DNA from: Halomonas sp. TD01
GTDB taxonomy: Bacteria > Pseudomonadota > Gammaproteobacteria > Pseudomonadales > Halomonadaceae
Assembly: GCF_923868895.1 (NCBI RefSeq)
Contig: NZ_OV350343.1
Location: 3,162,001 to 3,226,000 of the forward strand
Length of the DNA stretch: 64,000 nucleotides
Direction: 5' to 3'
Below are positions 40,320 through 49,954 of the stretch, in pieces (position 1 is the first letter of the stretch; every line of letters begins with the position of its first letter). The position numbers and the translations under genes are program-made. Below the pieces are notes generated by a model that did no database searches, was not told the origin of the DNA, and was given only the letters and a program-made list of their open reading frames with translations.

Positions 40320-42189
40320 TCAGGCTACGCTGGAATCGCTTCAAGCACTGAACGCTATTAATCCAGCAACAATAAAAGAGCAGTTAGGTGCTGACTGCCG
40401 TCAAGTATTGGATATTGGTTTCTTCTTTGATGGTATTAATCGAAACCTTGAGGAGGACATACCTACTGGAAAGGTTAGTAATATAGGTTGTTTATATAGT
40501 GCTTATCCAGAAAGAGCACAAGGTTCCGTTGCTCATAAGTTTTATAAACACTACTATCCTGGCCTAGGCACAACGTTTGACACCAGCCTTTCCGAAGACG
40601 TGACAGGGGCGGCGCGGCGAACGCCTGGCGAGGCCAGCGATACCGCTGAAGGGCGGTTGCGCTCTAGCGGCCTGGAAGCCGCAGGCGAGACGGTATCCAG
40701 TAGTCGTAATGGTCCATGGTACGAGGTGTTTGGGCGTACGTTTAAGGTGTCGATTACCCAGCCTTGGAACTGGGTCAAACAAGCCAGAGATGGCGTCTTT
40801 CGTACCGGCTTTGAGGCGGTAGCGCCGCTGCGTGACACCTCCGTTGCCGCTAACCTGTTAATGAGCGGCAGCCATACCCGCCTTTCTTCAGCAATTGGTG
40901 ATTTTAAAGATAGCGTGGAGGATGTGAAGCAGAGCAGCGAGTTGCCCCTGGCGCGTGTTCGTGTCTCGGTGTTTGGGTTTGATTTTGGCGCCGCCATGGC
41001 CAAGGCGTTTGTACGGGAGCTGCTGGAGGAGGTATGCGAACAAGCGGATGGGCGCTTTGTTTACCAAGGCAGCGAAGTGGACGTGATGTTCGTCGGCTTA
41101 TTCGACTGTGTGGACCGCACCCACGCAGAGATGGGGCCGCTGGATTGGTTTCACCCCTTAACGCCGGTGCTGGATGATGGTGGGGAGCTGCACCCTGGCT
41201 GCCAGCAGGCACTGCATTTGATCGCCGCCCATGAGCGCCGATTTTACCGCCGCTGCCGCCCACTGGGCGGGCAACACCCGCAGTGGCAGGAAGCACTATG
41301 CCCTGGCATAAGTGAGGATGTTGGTGGCGGTTTGGCGGCCAATGAACAGAAAATCAGTGCGGAATTGTCGCGGTCTACCTTGCACCGAATGTATCGCCGC
41401 GCCACTATTGCCGGTGTACCGCTTCCACCGTTGGATACGCTAAAAGAAAAAGATGTACTCACCGCCCAAATGTTTGAGCTGAACGATAATATCGAAGGCT
41501 ATTCACTGCCTACGCTAGCGCGTCATTATCAGCGTCAGACAGCGGCTTACCAGCAACCAACGGAAGAGAACTTTCGCTTTCATACCCGCATTTATTTGGC
41601 GTGGTTGGCGCAGCGCTTCCGTGACTATAAAGATACTCTGGCAGCGCTGGAAGCACGTGAAGATGCACTACCTAACCGCTACTATCACCGCACCCTGGGG
41701 TCGTTGATGGCCTCTGTATCTGGTTCCCAAGAGCAGTGGTCGATTCAAGCAGCCGCCCGCGCTGAGATTGATGCCGCACGGGCCTCATTACAACAAACCT
41801 GGGGCTGGCTCGATGACGTTGATAAGGAAGCCCAGGATATACGCATGCTCTATGATTCTTGGGGAAGCACGCTCTCTGCCCAAGCACGCGCCACCTATCG
41901 CGATCACATCCCGTTGGCAAGAAGTTGGTATCGGTGGACACGAGAAGACGCTCCACCGGAGTTGCCAGAACCAATTGTGTTGCTTTTCGCCTATGGCTTG
42001 CATGATAAGCAGCCGGAAGAAATGACCTATCGGAATCGCCAGCCCACGCAAATTGCCGGCGGCTACCGTTTCATTGCTTGGCGCAGCATTGATCAGCCAG
42101 AAGCAACCGATGTTGGCGCTGCGGATGAGAATGAAGGAAGCGCAATGCGCCAATCTGGCGACGTTCCTTGGTCGAGAACGATGCCGTGA
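40312..42189 (+). CDS. Tle1-like (DUF2235) T6SS effector with altered nucleophile motif
   Basis: This 625-residue protein belongs to the DUF2235/Tle1 alpha-beta hydrolase group, whose members are phospholipases delivered by T6SS to the target periplasm. IGFFFDGINRN and the YYPGLGT motif are in the N-terminal part. The nucleophile elbow, normally GFSRGA, reads VFGFDFGAAMAKAF with Asp at residue 224. FVGLFDCVDR follows where the catalytic Asp region is expected. The C-terminal part is helical and Arg-rich. The ATG at 40312 follows AAGGAA. It may be inactive, use another chemistry, or represent a variant subfamily. It is the last gene of the vgrG cassette. Confidence 0.75.
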   Translation: MIDQATLESLQALNAINPATIKEQLGADCRQVLDIGFFFDGINRNLEEDIPTGKVSNIGCLYSAYPERAQGSVAHKFYKHYYPGLGTTFDTSLSEDVTGAARRTPGEASDTAEGRLRSSGLEAAGETVSSSRNGPWYEVFGRTFKVSITQPWNWVKQARDGVFRTGFEAVAPLRDTSVAANLLMSGSHTRLSSAIGDFKDSVEDVKQSSELPLARVRVSVFGFDFGAAMAKAFVRELLEEVCEQADGRFVYQGSEVDVMFVGLFDCVDRTHAEMGPLDWFHPLTPVLDDGGELHPGCQQALHLIAAHERRFYRRCRPLGGQHPQWQEALCPGISEDVGGGLAANEQKISAELSRSTLHRMYRRATIAGVPLPPLDTLKEKDVLTAQMFELNDNIEGYSLPTLARHYQRQTAAYQQPTEENFRFHTRIYLAWLAQRFRDYKDTLAALEAREDALPNRYYHRTLGSLMASVSGSQEQWSIQAAARAEIDAARASLQQTWGWLDDVDKEAQDIRMLYDSWGSTLSAQARATYRDHIPLARSWYRWTREDAPPELPEPIVLLFAYGLHDKQPEEMTYRNRQPTQIAGGYRFIAWRSIDQPEATDVGAADENEGSAMRQSGDVPWSRTMP

Positions 42190-42226
42190 TGGGAGGCAGG
42201 CAGCGATTGAGCCGCCGCTGATGTGG

Positions 42227-44986
42227 CTATACAGGGGAGGTGGGCTCATTAAGTGGTGAATTGGGCGCTGCAGGAAGCTCTAGGGTTAAGCATGCACCAC
42301 CCAGAGTTTTAGCGTCTTCCACCCAGAGCCGCCCGCCAAGGTGGGCGATGATCCCGCGGCTAATTGGCAGACCAAGGCCACTGCCTTTAGGGCGACCGCG
42401 TGGTGTCTCACCGCTTTGCTGTATTTGATGAAATTTCTCAAATACGCGCTCACGTTCGTCAGCGCTAATACCAGGCCCGTTATCTTCGACGCTTAAACGA
42501 AAGTGATTGCGGTGTCGATAAAGCGCTAGCCGCACTTGAGGTTGCTGTCGGTCGGCAAATTTACTGGCGTTATCCAGCAAATTAATAATGACTTGCTCCA
42601 AGCGGTCCTGGTCACCGACCACCATGGCAGGGTCAGCCTCTAAACTGATATCAAGGGTAATACCTCGATCTTCGTGTAAGCGGGCAACTGCATCGATGCT
42701 TTGCCTCGCTAGGGCAGCCAGGTCAAGGGTGACAGGATGAAGCGTCAAGCGACCGCTCTCTAAGCGCGCAAGGTCAAGGATTTCTTCGATTAAACGCGAA
42801 AGGCGCTGGCTCTCATGGACAATAACACCTAGAAAATGTTGGCGTTTTTCATCGGGTAATTGATCGCTATCGCGTAATATTTCAGCAAAGGCACGTATTG
42901 ATGTTAGGGGTGTTCGTAGCTCATGGCTCACCATGGCGACAAATTCATCTTTCAAGCGATCAAGCTCACGCAGCTGCTCATTGGCACTGCGTAGCTCGTC
43001 ACTCACTGCAACTAGTTCTTGGGATTTTTGCTCCAACCGGCGGTTGTACTCCAGGGTTTGTGACGTGGTGTCTAAAATGCTCAAAATTGACTCAAGATCC
43101 AGTGCTTCTCCGCGCACTACGGAATTGATCAGTACGCGCGCTGATGCACTTCCCAGTGACCCTGCCAGCGCCTGCTCTGAACGGGTAATCAAATCGGCCG
43201 TTGCCGGTTCATCAGAACGGTAGTCGCTTTTATTAATGCTCTGGTTAAACACGCGATGGGTGACTTGATTGCCAAGGTAGCGAATAAGTAATTCTTTTAA
43301 GGCGCCTTGAGTCGTCTGTCCTCTCCATAAAGAGGTCGTTTGCAAGTTAGGGTGTAAGGCTTCAGTGAAAAGGGCGGCTTGGGTTTGTTCGAGTGGCGTA
43401 GGACGGGTAAAAAGTGATACGCCAATCAGTAAGCCGACATTTGCCAGCATGCTCCATAGCAGTGCGTGGGAATAAATGTCCCAATCTTCCAGGCCAAACA
43501 AACGGTAAGGCATAAGCCATGAAATGCCCCATGGCCCCTGAGTAAGAAATGTTGCATCTAACCAACCGGATTGGGCAAAGCCTGGCAGCAGTAACGTATA
43601 GCACCAGACTAAAAAGCCGGCGATTAGGCCAGCGGTGGCTCCTTGGCGAGTCGCACCGCGCCAGTAAAGGCCAATCAATAGGGCTGGGGCAAATTGTGCG
43701 ACCCCTGCAAAAGAGACAAGCCCTATGGTGACAAGGCTGTAAGAGTCGCCAATCAGCGCGTGATATAGATAGCCAAGCAGCAGAATCAGCACAATGGCAA
43801 TTCTCCGAATGCCCAACAGCCAACCTGCCAGCTCGCCGGACGTACTCAGGTGAAGGCGTTGTGTTCTCAGCAATAAAGGCATGACGAGCTGATTACTCAC
43901 CATGGTAGAAAGCGCAATCGTTTCAACAATAACCATCCCAGTAGCTGCTGAAAGACCGCCGATAAAAACGAGTAAGGGTAACCCTTCAAGCCCTGCAGAG
44001 AGGGGCAGTGTCAGCACAAAACTATCGGAATCTCCCGCGCCAGCGCCTAACAGAAGGCCAGCAACGGCGATGGGAATGACAAACAGGTTGATGAGCAGCA
44101 TATAAAGCGGAAATAACCAGCTCGCCCTGGCTAAATGTTGCTCATCGACGTTTTCGACAACCAATACCTGGAACTGGCGGGGCAAGGTTAAAAAGGCCAA
44201 AAAGGCCAATATAAGCATTCCGACCCAGCCTGTTGCACCGCCTGGGACACTGTCCAGTCCCATCTTTTCAGCCACTTCCGGCATCGTGGCGACGCTGGCA
44301 AATAGCGCACTGGGGCCTTCATACAAAACAAACACCACAAAAATACCGACGGCCATAAACGCGACCAGCTTTACCAGTGACTCTAGTGCTATGGCAGCGA
44401 CCATTCCCTCATGTCGTTCACTCGCATCGAGATGTCGGGTGCCGAAAAGAATAATAAATACTGCGAGTACTAAGGCGACCCAAAGCGATTTATCCAGCCA
44501 GAAACGCTCATCAACCAGAGTGGCATCCGCTGTATTGGGATAGTTCACCAGTACCGCATGGCTAACGGTGATCGCTTTTAACTGCAACGCAATGTAAGGC
44601 GTTATACAAATGAGGGCCATTAGTGCAACTAGGGCGCCTAAGCTGGTGCTTTTGCCATAGCGAGCACTAATAAAGTCGGCAATGGAGGTAATGCGTTGGC
44701 GGGATGCGATGCGCACCATCTTGCGAATGACGACAGGGGCTAGGAGCATCGCAAGCGTTGGCCCAAGATAGATAAGCAGAAAACTGGGGCCATGCTCTGC
44801 TGCGCGTCCCACGCTGCCATAGAACGTCCATGCGGTGCAGTACACGGCAATCGATAGCGCGTATACCGTGGGTGAGCCAATTAATGATCGGCCTTGCTCG
44901 GCACGGCGGTCCCCCCACGCCGCTACTACAAATAGCAGCGCCAAATAGCCAAATGCAGTCCCTAGAATAAGTGCATCTGTGCGCAT
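42227..44986 (-). CDS. SSF transporter-sensor histidine kinase fusion (CbrA/CrbS type)
   Basis: This 919-residue protein has about thirteen transmembrane helices of a sodium:solute symporter fold (residues about 1-490; RQRITSIADFISARYGKS is the SSF signature region). A linker follows, then a HisKA domain with the phosphorylated His in VSHELRTPLTS (about 695) and an HATPase domain with LLDNASKF, VEDNGPGIS and GSGLGLPIS. Such fusions (CbrA, CrbS/MxtR) control carbon use, for example histidine or acetate. No PAS domain is evident. The start at 44986 is chosen over 45046 because it gives a normal SSF N-terminus. The partner is probably the receiver protein encoded first in this operon or a distant regulator. 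Confidence 0.88.
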   Translation of the reverse strand: MRTDALILGTAFGYLALLFVVAAWGDRRAEQGRSLIGSPTVYALSIAVYCTAWTFYGSVGRAAEHGPSFLLIYLGPTLAMLLAPVVIRKMVRIASRQRITSIADFISARYGKSTSLGALVALMALICITPYIALQLKAITVSHAVLVNYPNTADATLVDERFWLDKSLWVALVLAVFIILFGTRHLDASERHEGMVAAIALESLVKLVAFMAVGIFVVFVLYEGPSALFASVATMPEVAEKMGLDSVPGGATGWVGMLILAFLAFLTLPRQFQVLVVENVDEQHLARASWLFPLYMLLINLFVIPIAVAGLLLGAGAGDSDSFVLTLPLSAGLEGLPLLVFIGGLSAATGMVIVETIALSTMVSNQLVMPLLLRTQRLHLSTSGELAGWLLGIRRIAIVLILLLGYLYHALIGDSYSLVTIGLVSFAGVAQFAPALLIGLYWRGATRQGATAGLIAGFLVWCYTLLLPGFAQSGWLDATFLTQGPWGISWLMPYRLFGLEDWDIYSHALLWSMLANVGLLIGVSLFTRPTPLEQTQAALFTEALHPNLQTTSLWRGQTTQGALKELLIRYLGNQVTHRVFNQSINKSDYRSDEPATADLITRSEQALAGSLGSASARVLINSVVRGEALDLESILSILDTTSQTLEYNRRLEQKSQELVAVSDELRSANEQLRELDRLKDEFVAMVSHELRTPLTSIRAFAEILRDSDQLPDEKRQHFLGVIVHESQRLSRLIEEILDLARLESGRLTLHPVTLDLAALARQSIDAVARLHEDRGITLDISLEADPAMVVGDQDRLEQVIINLLDNASKFADRQQPQVRLALYRHRNHFRLSVEDNGPGISADERERVFEKFHQIQQSGETPRGRPKGSGLGLPISRGIIAHLGGRLWVEDAKTLGGACLTLELPAAPNSPLNEPTSPV

Positions 44987-44988
44987 GA

Positions 44989-45192
44989 TCAGCGTCCCGA
45001 ACGTTGTTCCATTAGCCACGCGGTGAGGCCAATCACCGTGCCCCAAGCAATAAAGAGATAGAGCGGCAGCCAGCTCATACTTAAAGAGGGGAGCCGGTCA
45101 ACCATGATAATCAGTGGGGGGCTGAACAGTAGTATTGCCACAGCTAATAGGGCAATCAAACGCTCTAATTTGCGTGAGCCTGAGGATTTCAT
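44989..45192 (-). CDS. Small two-helix membrane protein upstream of SSF kinase
   Basis: This 67-residue protein has a basic N-terminus and two transmembrane helices (about 11-30 and 38-60). It lies between the exonuclease fusion gene (four-base overlap ATGA) and the SSF-kinase gene (two bases apart), so it is translationally coupled to both. Small proteins next to SSF transporters often act as accessory subunits; no motif allows a firmer statement. Confidence 0.75.
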   Translation of the reverse strand: MKSSGSRKLERLIALLAVAILLFSPPLIIMVDRLPSLSMSWLPLYLFIAWGTVIGLTAWLMEQRSGR

Positions 45193-47249
45193 GAGGCGCT
45201 AGCATCTTGGCGATCAAACGCATTGGCCTGCAGCGCCAACAGCTGCTCTAACGTGTCCACGCCACGTGCTTCAAGCCGAGGTAACAGCGCTAGCCATAAT
45301 TCAGCCGTTACTCGGGCGTCCCCAAGCGCCGTGTGGCGAGTGCCAGGTGGAAAAGTTAGATCGTATCGTTGAGCCAGCGTATCTAAATCATGTCCATCTA
45401 ATGCTTCGTCTAAAGCTCTTGAAATCAATAGGGTATCGACGACAGGCAGGTCAAACACAACGCCTTTGTTGGTAATGGCAAGCATATCAAACGCAGCATT
45501 ATGCGCTAACAGAACAGCATCACCAACGTAGTCTCGAAAGCGCGTTAGGACAATGTCGAGCGGCGGTGCTCCGGCTACATCAGCATCTGTCAATCCGTGT
45601 ATCGCTGTACTGTTAAGGGGGATTGGGCGTTTTGGGTCCACTTTTTGATCAAAGACTTCGCTGGCTAACAGGCGCGCATTGACAACCCGGCAAGCCCCTA
45701 GGCTAATCACTGTATCCCCTCGGCGAAGCTCAAGGCCGGTGGTTTCAGTATCAAACGCAACCACTTCTAGGCTACGTAACGTGCGATTAGCCAATGCTTC
45801 ATCTGGCGGAGGCAGGTCGGCAATGCCGAAATCATGAAACTCTGGACGCGGAGGCGCTATTTCTCGAGGCGCCCCAACGCGTTCCATCGCCGGTAGCGGC
45901 AGGCGAAGGCGCGCATGAAGGCCATCATCATCCGCGAGGCTCCAAATATCGCTTGCGTGCTGGCGTAGCACGTCAGACACCAGCGGGTTGAGCGGTAGCG
46001 ACGGCAGGGGCTGGCGCCGCCATTTCGCTAACTCATGCTCTGGTAAGGGGCTGCCTTGCCAAATTAAATCCAGATAAACACGTTTGTTGCCAAGGCATAT
46101 TTCACCTTCAAAATGGCTAACCGGAAGGTGGGAGTTAAGATGCTTGACTAAGGAATCAAAAAGAACAATCAGTGCTGGTGCATCGCCTTTAAACCAAGCG
46201 GGCATACCAACGGGGGTTATTAGCCGATGCGCTGGATCTAAGCGTTCATCCAAGGCTTGCCAGAAGTCATTCGACCACATGGGGGTTAAGCGCTCGCCTT
46301 GATGTTGCAAATCATCCAATAGCTGCCCGATTTGGCCAACATTATTGCCTAGGGTGGCACCTTCTTCTTGAATCACCTGCTCGAACCGCTGACGTAACGA
46401 TGGGTTCTCTGCGCCGTTATGGCGCAGCTGTATCAGTGCATCCGCCGCACTGGTCAGACTTGCCGTATGTTGGCGTAATAGGGGGAGCTTGGTGGCGAGT
46501 TCCGCCCTAACACCCATTTCATTTGACCAGGACGCGGTTGCATCGCTAAACGTTAATAGTGTTTCACCATCACTGCCAGGAACTCGGCGTAGCACAACCT
46601 TTAGCCAGCGGTTATCACAGGGGGCAAGTAGTTCTCGAGGCGAACCATCCGCCGGCAGTTGGCTAAGAGCTTGTTGCAGGCTGGCAACGGGCAGCAGCGC
46701 TTCTAAGCGTTTGCCTAGGCCCAGCGCTGTATTATCGACAAAGAAATCTTCCGCGGCTTGATTGAATAGCATCAGACGGCGGTGGTGGTCACATAGTAAT
46801 AAGGGGGTTTCGAGTACTTGCAGCAGCGTTTCTAATTCGCGGCGAATTTTTGCCGCGCTACGTGCGCCATCTGCATGAGCCGTGGCTAATTGATTGCGGT
46901 CAATGCGCCAACTCTCGCGCACTCTTCGCAGGTCAGGACCAAGCCCTTTCAGCCAGCCTTCGGGCGGGTGTTCATCACGGGCGTCTGGGTTTGCCACTAG
47001 TCTGGCAAGCTGAACCTGTAAATGGCGCAGGGGAGTAAACAGCATACGTTCTAGTAGCAGGCCAACTAAAAATATCGTCGCACCGCCGGAAAAACTACCC
47101 AGCCAAAGTGCTACTCGGGTAGGGCCTGTGGGTGAAAGCTGCGCATCCAGCCATGCAGCAAAAATAGCGCCCCCGAGCAAGCTGATACCACTTAGCAGCA
47201 GCCATAGGCCAATGAGTCGCTGACGTTTAGGGAGCCCGTCACGGGTCAT
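45189..47249 (-). CDS. Membrane sensor-like protein (HAMP-PAS) fused to DEDDh 3'-5' exonuclease
   Basis: This 686-residue protein has two N-terminal transmembrane helices (about 11-32 and 43-66), a HAMP-like segment, a PAS-like domain (about 140-235; [24 protein letters not shown]) and a helical region resembling a degenerate kinase. The C-terminal exonuclease domain (about 490-670) is like the DNA polymerase III epsilon subunit. The exonuclease residues look complete: [20 protein letters not shown] and [13 protein letters not shown]. How a membrane sensor and a nuclease act together is unknown. It overlaps the receiver gene by four bases upstream and the small membrane gene by four downstream. 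Confidence 0.85.
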   Translation of the reverse strand: MTRDGLPKRQRLIGLWLLLSGISLLGGAIFAAWLDAQLSPTGPTRVALWLGSFSGGATIFLVGLLLERMLFTPLRHLQVQLARLVANPDARDEHPPEGWLKGLGPDLRRVRESWRIDRNQLATAHADGARSAAKIRRELETLLQVLETPLLLCDHHRRLMLFNQAAEDFFVDNTALGLGKRLEALLPVASLQQALSQLPADGSPRELLAPCDNRWLKVVLRRVPGSDGETLLTFSDATASWSNEMGVRAELATKLPLLRQHTASLTSAADALIQLRHNGAENPSLRQRFEQVIQEEGATLGNNVGQIGQLLDDLQHQGERLTPMWSNDFWQALDERLDPAHRLITPVGMPAWFKGDAPALIVLFDSLVKHLNSHLPVSHFEGEICLGNKRVYLDLIWQGSPLPEHELAKWRRQPLPSLPLNPLVSDVLRQHASDIWSLADDDGLHARLRLPLPAMERVGAPREIAPPRPEFHDFGIADLPPPDEALANRTLRSLEVVAFDTETTGLELRRGDTVISLGACRVVNARLLASEVFDQKVDPKRPIPLNSTAIHGLTDADVAGAPPLDIVLTRFRDYVGDAVLLAHNAAFDMLAITNKGVVFDLPVVDTLLISRALDEALDGHDLDTLAQRYDLTFPPGTRHTALGDARVTAELWLALLPRLEARGVDTLEQLLALQANAFDRQDASAS

Positions 47250-47620
47250 TGCGAGTTACCATTGAGCAGTGATTTAACTTTTTCAATTAACGACTGGGTC
47301 GAAAAAGGTTTGGTGATGTAGTCATCGGCCCCAAGCGCGAGGCCTTTCTCGCGTTCGATATCTCGCCCATGTGCGGTCAGCATAATGACCGGCAGTTGGG
47401 CAGTCGCTGCTGAACGGCGAAGGTGCTCGAGTACATCAAAACCGCTGATCCCCGGCAGGCTGATATCGAGTAGTAGCAGGTCAGGGGCTGAATCGCTGAT
47501 GCGTTCGAGTGCAGCTTCGCCATCGTAGGCAGTAACAACTTGAAAGCCTGCCTGCTCCATTAAAAATTCCAGAGACAGTACAATGTTGGGCTCGTCGTCG
47601 ACCACGAGTACTTTGGCCAT
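47246..47620 (-). CDS. Single-domain response regulator
   Basis: This 124-residue CheY-like receiver has the acidic pair DDE, the phosphorylated Asp in [10 protein letters not shown], Thr in IMLTA and Lys in ITKPF, and no output domain. It probably accepts phosphate from the SSF-histidine kinase encoded three genes downstream in the same operon. GGGAGG precedes the ATG. It is the first gene of a four-gene overlapping unit (receiver, PAS-exonuclease, small membrane protein, SSF kinase). Confidence 0.93.
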   Translation of the reverse strand: MAKVLVVDDEPNIVLSLEFLMEQAGFQVVTAYDGEAALERISDSAPDLLLLDISLPGISGFDVLEHLRRSAATAQLPVIMLTAHGRDIEREKGLALGADDYITKPFSTQSLIEKVKSLLNGNSQ

Positions 47621-47785
47621 GATGCCCTCCCAAAAGGTGTCGTTGTTAGGTGTTTGATTAGAGTGTAAGTAGCGCAGCAGATTAGGCCAAGACGACCTTG
47701 GCCGAATGCTCGTAAAGTGTTGTATCCAACTGACTGCTTTTGCTTAGTTGAACTCAGGCTCAATAGGCTTTTAATTAAGGTGTTT

Positions 47786-48844
47786 ATGCGCGTTTTATTG
47801 TTGTCTGCTTACGAGGCGGTTAGTCATCGCTACTGGGCACAAAGCCTGATGGCCGAAGTTGATGACGTATCTTGGACACTGCTTAGCTTGCCGCCACGCC
47901 ACTTTTCATGGCGAATTCGTGGTAATCCATTGAGTTGGTGGTTAAAAGAGTATGAAACACTCAGTGAACCCTATGATGTTATGTTAGCCACCTCAATGGT
48001 GGATATTGCCACGCTTGTTGGCTTATTTCCCCATTTAGGACGTGCCAGAAAGATTGTTTACTTCCATGAAAACCAGTTTGCCTACCCTGAGTCTAGCGAT
48101 CAAACTTCCCAGGTAGAGGCCAAGATGGTCAATTTGTATGCGGCTCTGGCGGCAGATACGTTGGTGTTTAATACCGCCTACAACCGTGACTCTTTTTTCG
48201 ACGGTGCGCGGCGGTTCTTAAAAAAAATGCCTGAAAATCTACCGGCCGCCAAACCGTTAGAGCGCTTACGCCAGCAGGCGATAGTATTGCCCGTGCCAAT
48301 AATGCCGCTAACGGATATTCCCCAGACTAATGCACACCCACGCCGGATCATTTGGAACCATCGCTGGGAGTACGATAAAAATCCTGAGGATTTCTTTGCG
48401 GTGCTGTTCAAGCTGAGTGAACAGCATGTGCCTTTTGAGTTGGCGGTGCTTGGCCAGCGCTTTCGCGATGTGCCGAGCATTTTTGATGAGGCAGAGGAGC
48501 GCTTGGCGGCGCAGACAATATGCTGGGGGCCACAGCCTGAACAGGAGTATCAGGCATTGTTGAATGGCGGTGGCATTGTGGTCTCCACGACGTGGCATGA
48601 GTTCCAAGGATTAGCCATTATGGAAGCCGCCCAGCGCGGAGCGACTCCGCTAGTACCAGACAGGCTGTGCTTCCCCGAGTTATACCCCAGTGACTATCGC
48701 TTTGATGGCACGCAAGAGGGGCTTTATCAACGGCTGTACGCTTGGCTAACCGACCCCGCTAGTCAGCCAGTACTGTTGAATACTCAGCAGTGGCAGTGGC
48801 CCGAATGGCGCCGCGCTTATCGTGCGCTTTTGATGGGGCACTGA
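47786..48844 (+). CDS. DUF3524 glycosyltransferase, tRNA-queuosine alpha-mannosyltransferase-like
   Basis: This 352-residue GT-B type glycosyltransferase has the N-terminal DUF3524 domain (MRVLLLSAYEAVSHRYWAQ; VYFHENQFAYP) and a C-terminal glycosyltransferase part (IIWNHRWEYDKNPEDF; TTWHEFQGLAIMEA). This architecture matches the enzymes that mannosylate queuosine in tRNA-Asp; whether that is its substrate here is inference from family. The start at 47786 follows TTAAGGTG. It is divergent from the response regulator operon and convergent with the carbonic anhydrase-like gene. Confidence 0.85.
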   Translation: MRVLLLSAYEAVSHRYWAQSLMAEVDDVSWTLLSLPPRHFSWRIRGNPLSWWLKEYETLSEPYDVMLATSMVDIATLVGLFPHLGRARKIVYFHENQFAYPESSDQTSQVEAKMVNLYAALAADTLVFNTAYNRDSFFDGARRFLKKMPENLPAAKPLERLRQQAIVLPVPIMPLTDIPQTNAHPRRIIWNHRWEYDKNPEDFFAVLFKLSEQHVPFELAVLGQRFRDVPSIFDEAEERLAAQTICWGPQPEQEYQALLNGGGIVVSTTWHEFQGLAIMEAAQRGATPLVPDRLCFPELYPSDYRFDGTQEGLYQRLYAWLTDPASQPVLLNTQQWQWPEWRRAYRALLMGH

Positions 48845-48856
48845 CCGGTGTCAGGT

Positions 48857-49927
48857 TCAAGTAAGTGAATCCAATCGCCTAGTTGGCCAATGTACTACCG
48901 CCGTATGGCGACGCATTTTTTTGGCCAGAGCGGGATGTTCGCGCTGAATGACGTGCTCGGCGAAGTCTGATAAAAAACGCGATTTCAGCTCGGCGCGCGC
49001 CCGATCTACGCCACTGTGCTGATAGGGGGTCGAGGCAAGCAGCATAAAACCATCGTCAGGAATTCTTCCAGTCTGCATGTTGGCGTCGATGATTGCCGCG
49101 GCGGTGCCAATGGGTTCGGCTAAATCAGGGCCATAGGGGCCGATAATTAGCGCCGTGTTGGGAAGGTGCAGAAAATCGAATCCACGGCCAATACAGATGA
49201 CCCACTCTCGGTGCTCAATATCCAGCTCTCGTTTAACCCCATGTAGCGCACTCACATGGGCAAGGTTACCTTCAAGCAGGGGGAGTAAATCCCGCTGGAT
49301 CTCTTTTGGCATGTCGGGGCATAAACTGGCAAGCGTAGCCCCTAACGCGTCTGCAGGCTGACCTAGCCAGTCACGCATATCCAGCATATCACCATGGAGT
49401 CCGTGAATAATCAGTGCATCACTGTCGGTTTCAAAGCCACACACTAACGGGTAAACCTGCTGATGATCACTGCCAAACAGCTGGCCTGCTTGTTTGGCTA
49501 TCGCGTAAGCGTAAGCCTTTGCTGCGTCGGTGTCGCAATTAAAACCAGCACAACCACGTGCCTGATGGCCGCTCGAAAAATGATAAGTGATTAACATTAA
49601 AGTGGCGTGCCCATTATTAGCAGCTCTAATTACGGCATCGGTGAGCAGTTCTCCCAAATAGGGCCAGCCCAAATCGAAAATACCGCCTAAATTGCGAAAT
49701 GGGGTAATAATGCCGAGCGGTGTGCGAGTGGCGTGAGGAATATGGATACGACCATCCATGCACTTCATCACGACTATCGAGGTGGGGTGTTTTGCCATAT
49801 AACGTTGCCGAGCTAGCCATGCGCCGGGGCTACAAAAATGCTCGGCGTGCTGTCTGGAAAGATCCAAGAGCGCATCAATACGCTGGGCAATGGGCTGGTC
49901 ATGAAGAAGCTTGGCAGGGTTTGGCAT
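48857..49927 (-). CDS. Carbonic anhydrase-like protein related to CsoSCA
   Basis: This 356-residue protein has a beta-carbonic-anhydrase-like zinc motif. Cys-x-Asp-x-Arg appears in MKCMDGR (about residue 56), and a His followed ten residues later by Cys appears in YHFSSGHQARGCAG. The later VCGFETDSDALIIHG resembles the paired-Asp repeat of carboxysomal CsoSCA, whose own zinc ligands are similarly spaced. No carboxysome or RuBisCO genes are present, so a free cytoplasmic enzyme or a non-catalytic relative is likely. It has no signal peptide. The assignment rests on motif recall and should be read as tentative. Confidence 0.55.
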   Translation of the reverse strand: MPNPAKLLHDQPIAQRIDALLDLSRQHAEHFCSPGAWLARQRYMAKHPTSIVVMKCMDGRIHIPHATRTPLGIITPFRNLGGIFDLGWPYLGELLTDAVIRAANNGHATLMLITYHFSSGHQARGCAGFNCDTDAAKAYAYAIAKQAGQLFGSDHQQVYPLVCGFETDSDALIIHGLHGDMLDMRDWLGQPADALGATLASLCPDMPKEIQRDLLPLLEGNLAHVSALHGVKRELDIEHREWVICIGRGFDFLHLPNTALIIGPYGPDLAEPIGTAAAIIDANMQTGRIPDDGFMLLASTPYQHSGVDRARAELKSRFLSDFAEHVIQREHPALAKKMRRHTAVVHWPTRRLDSLT

Positions 49928-49954
49928 CTTGTTTTTCTCGCGTTAACGACCAGC

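Larger units (their letters stand above)
38754..40860 (+). repeat. Partial tandem duplication of the immunity-effector module
   Basis: Unit 1 (38754-39775) and unit 2 (39831-about 40860) have the same order: DUF3304-like gene then effector N-terminus. Both begin with ATGCTAGTGCGTTGGGCAAT overlapping the end of the preceding gene. Near-identical blocks (38754-38875 with 39831-39952; 39468-39775 with 40550-40860) alternate with diverged ones, a mosaic pattern. Confidence 0.82.
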
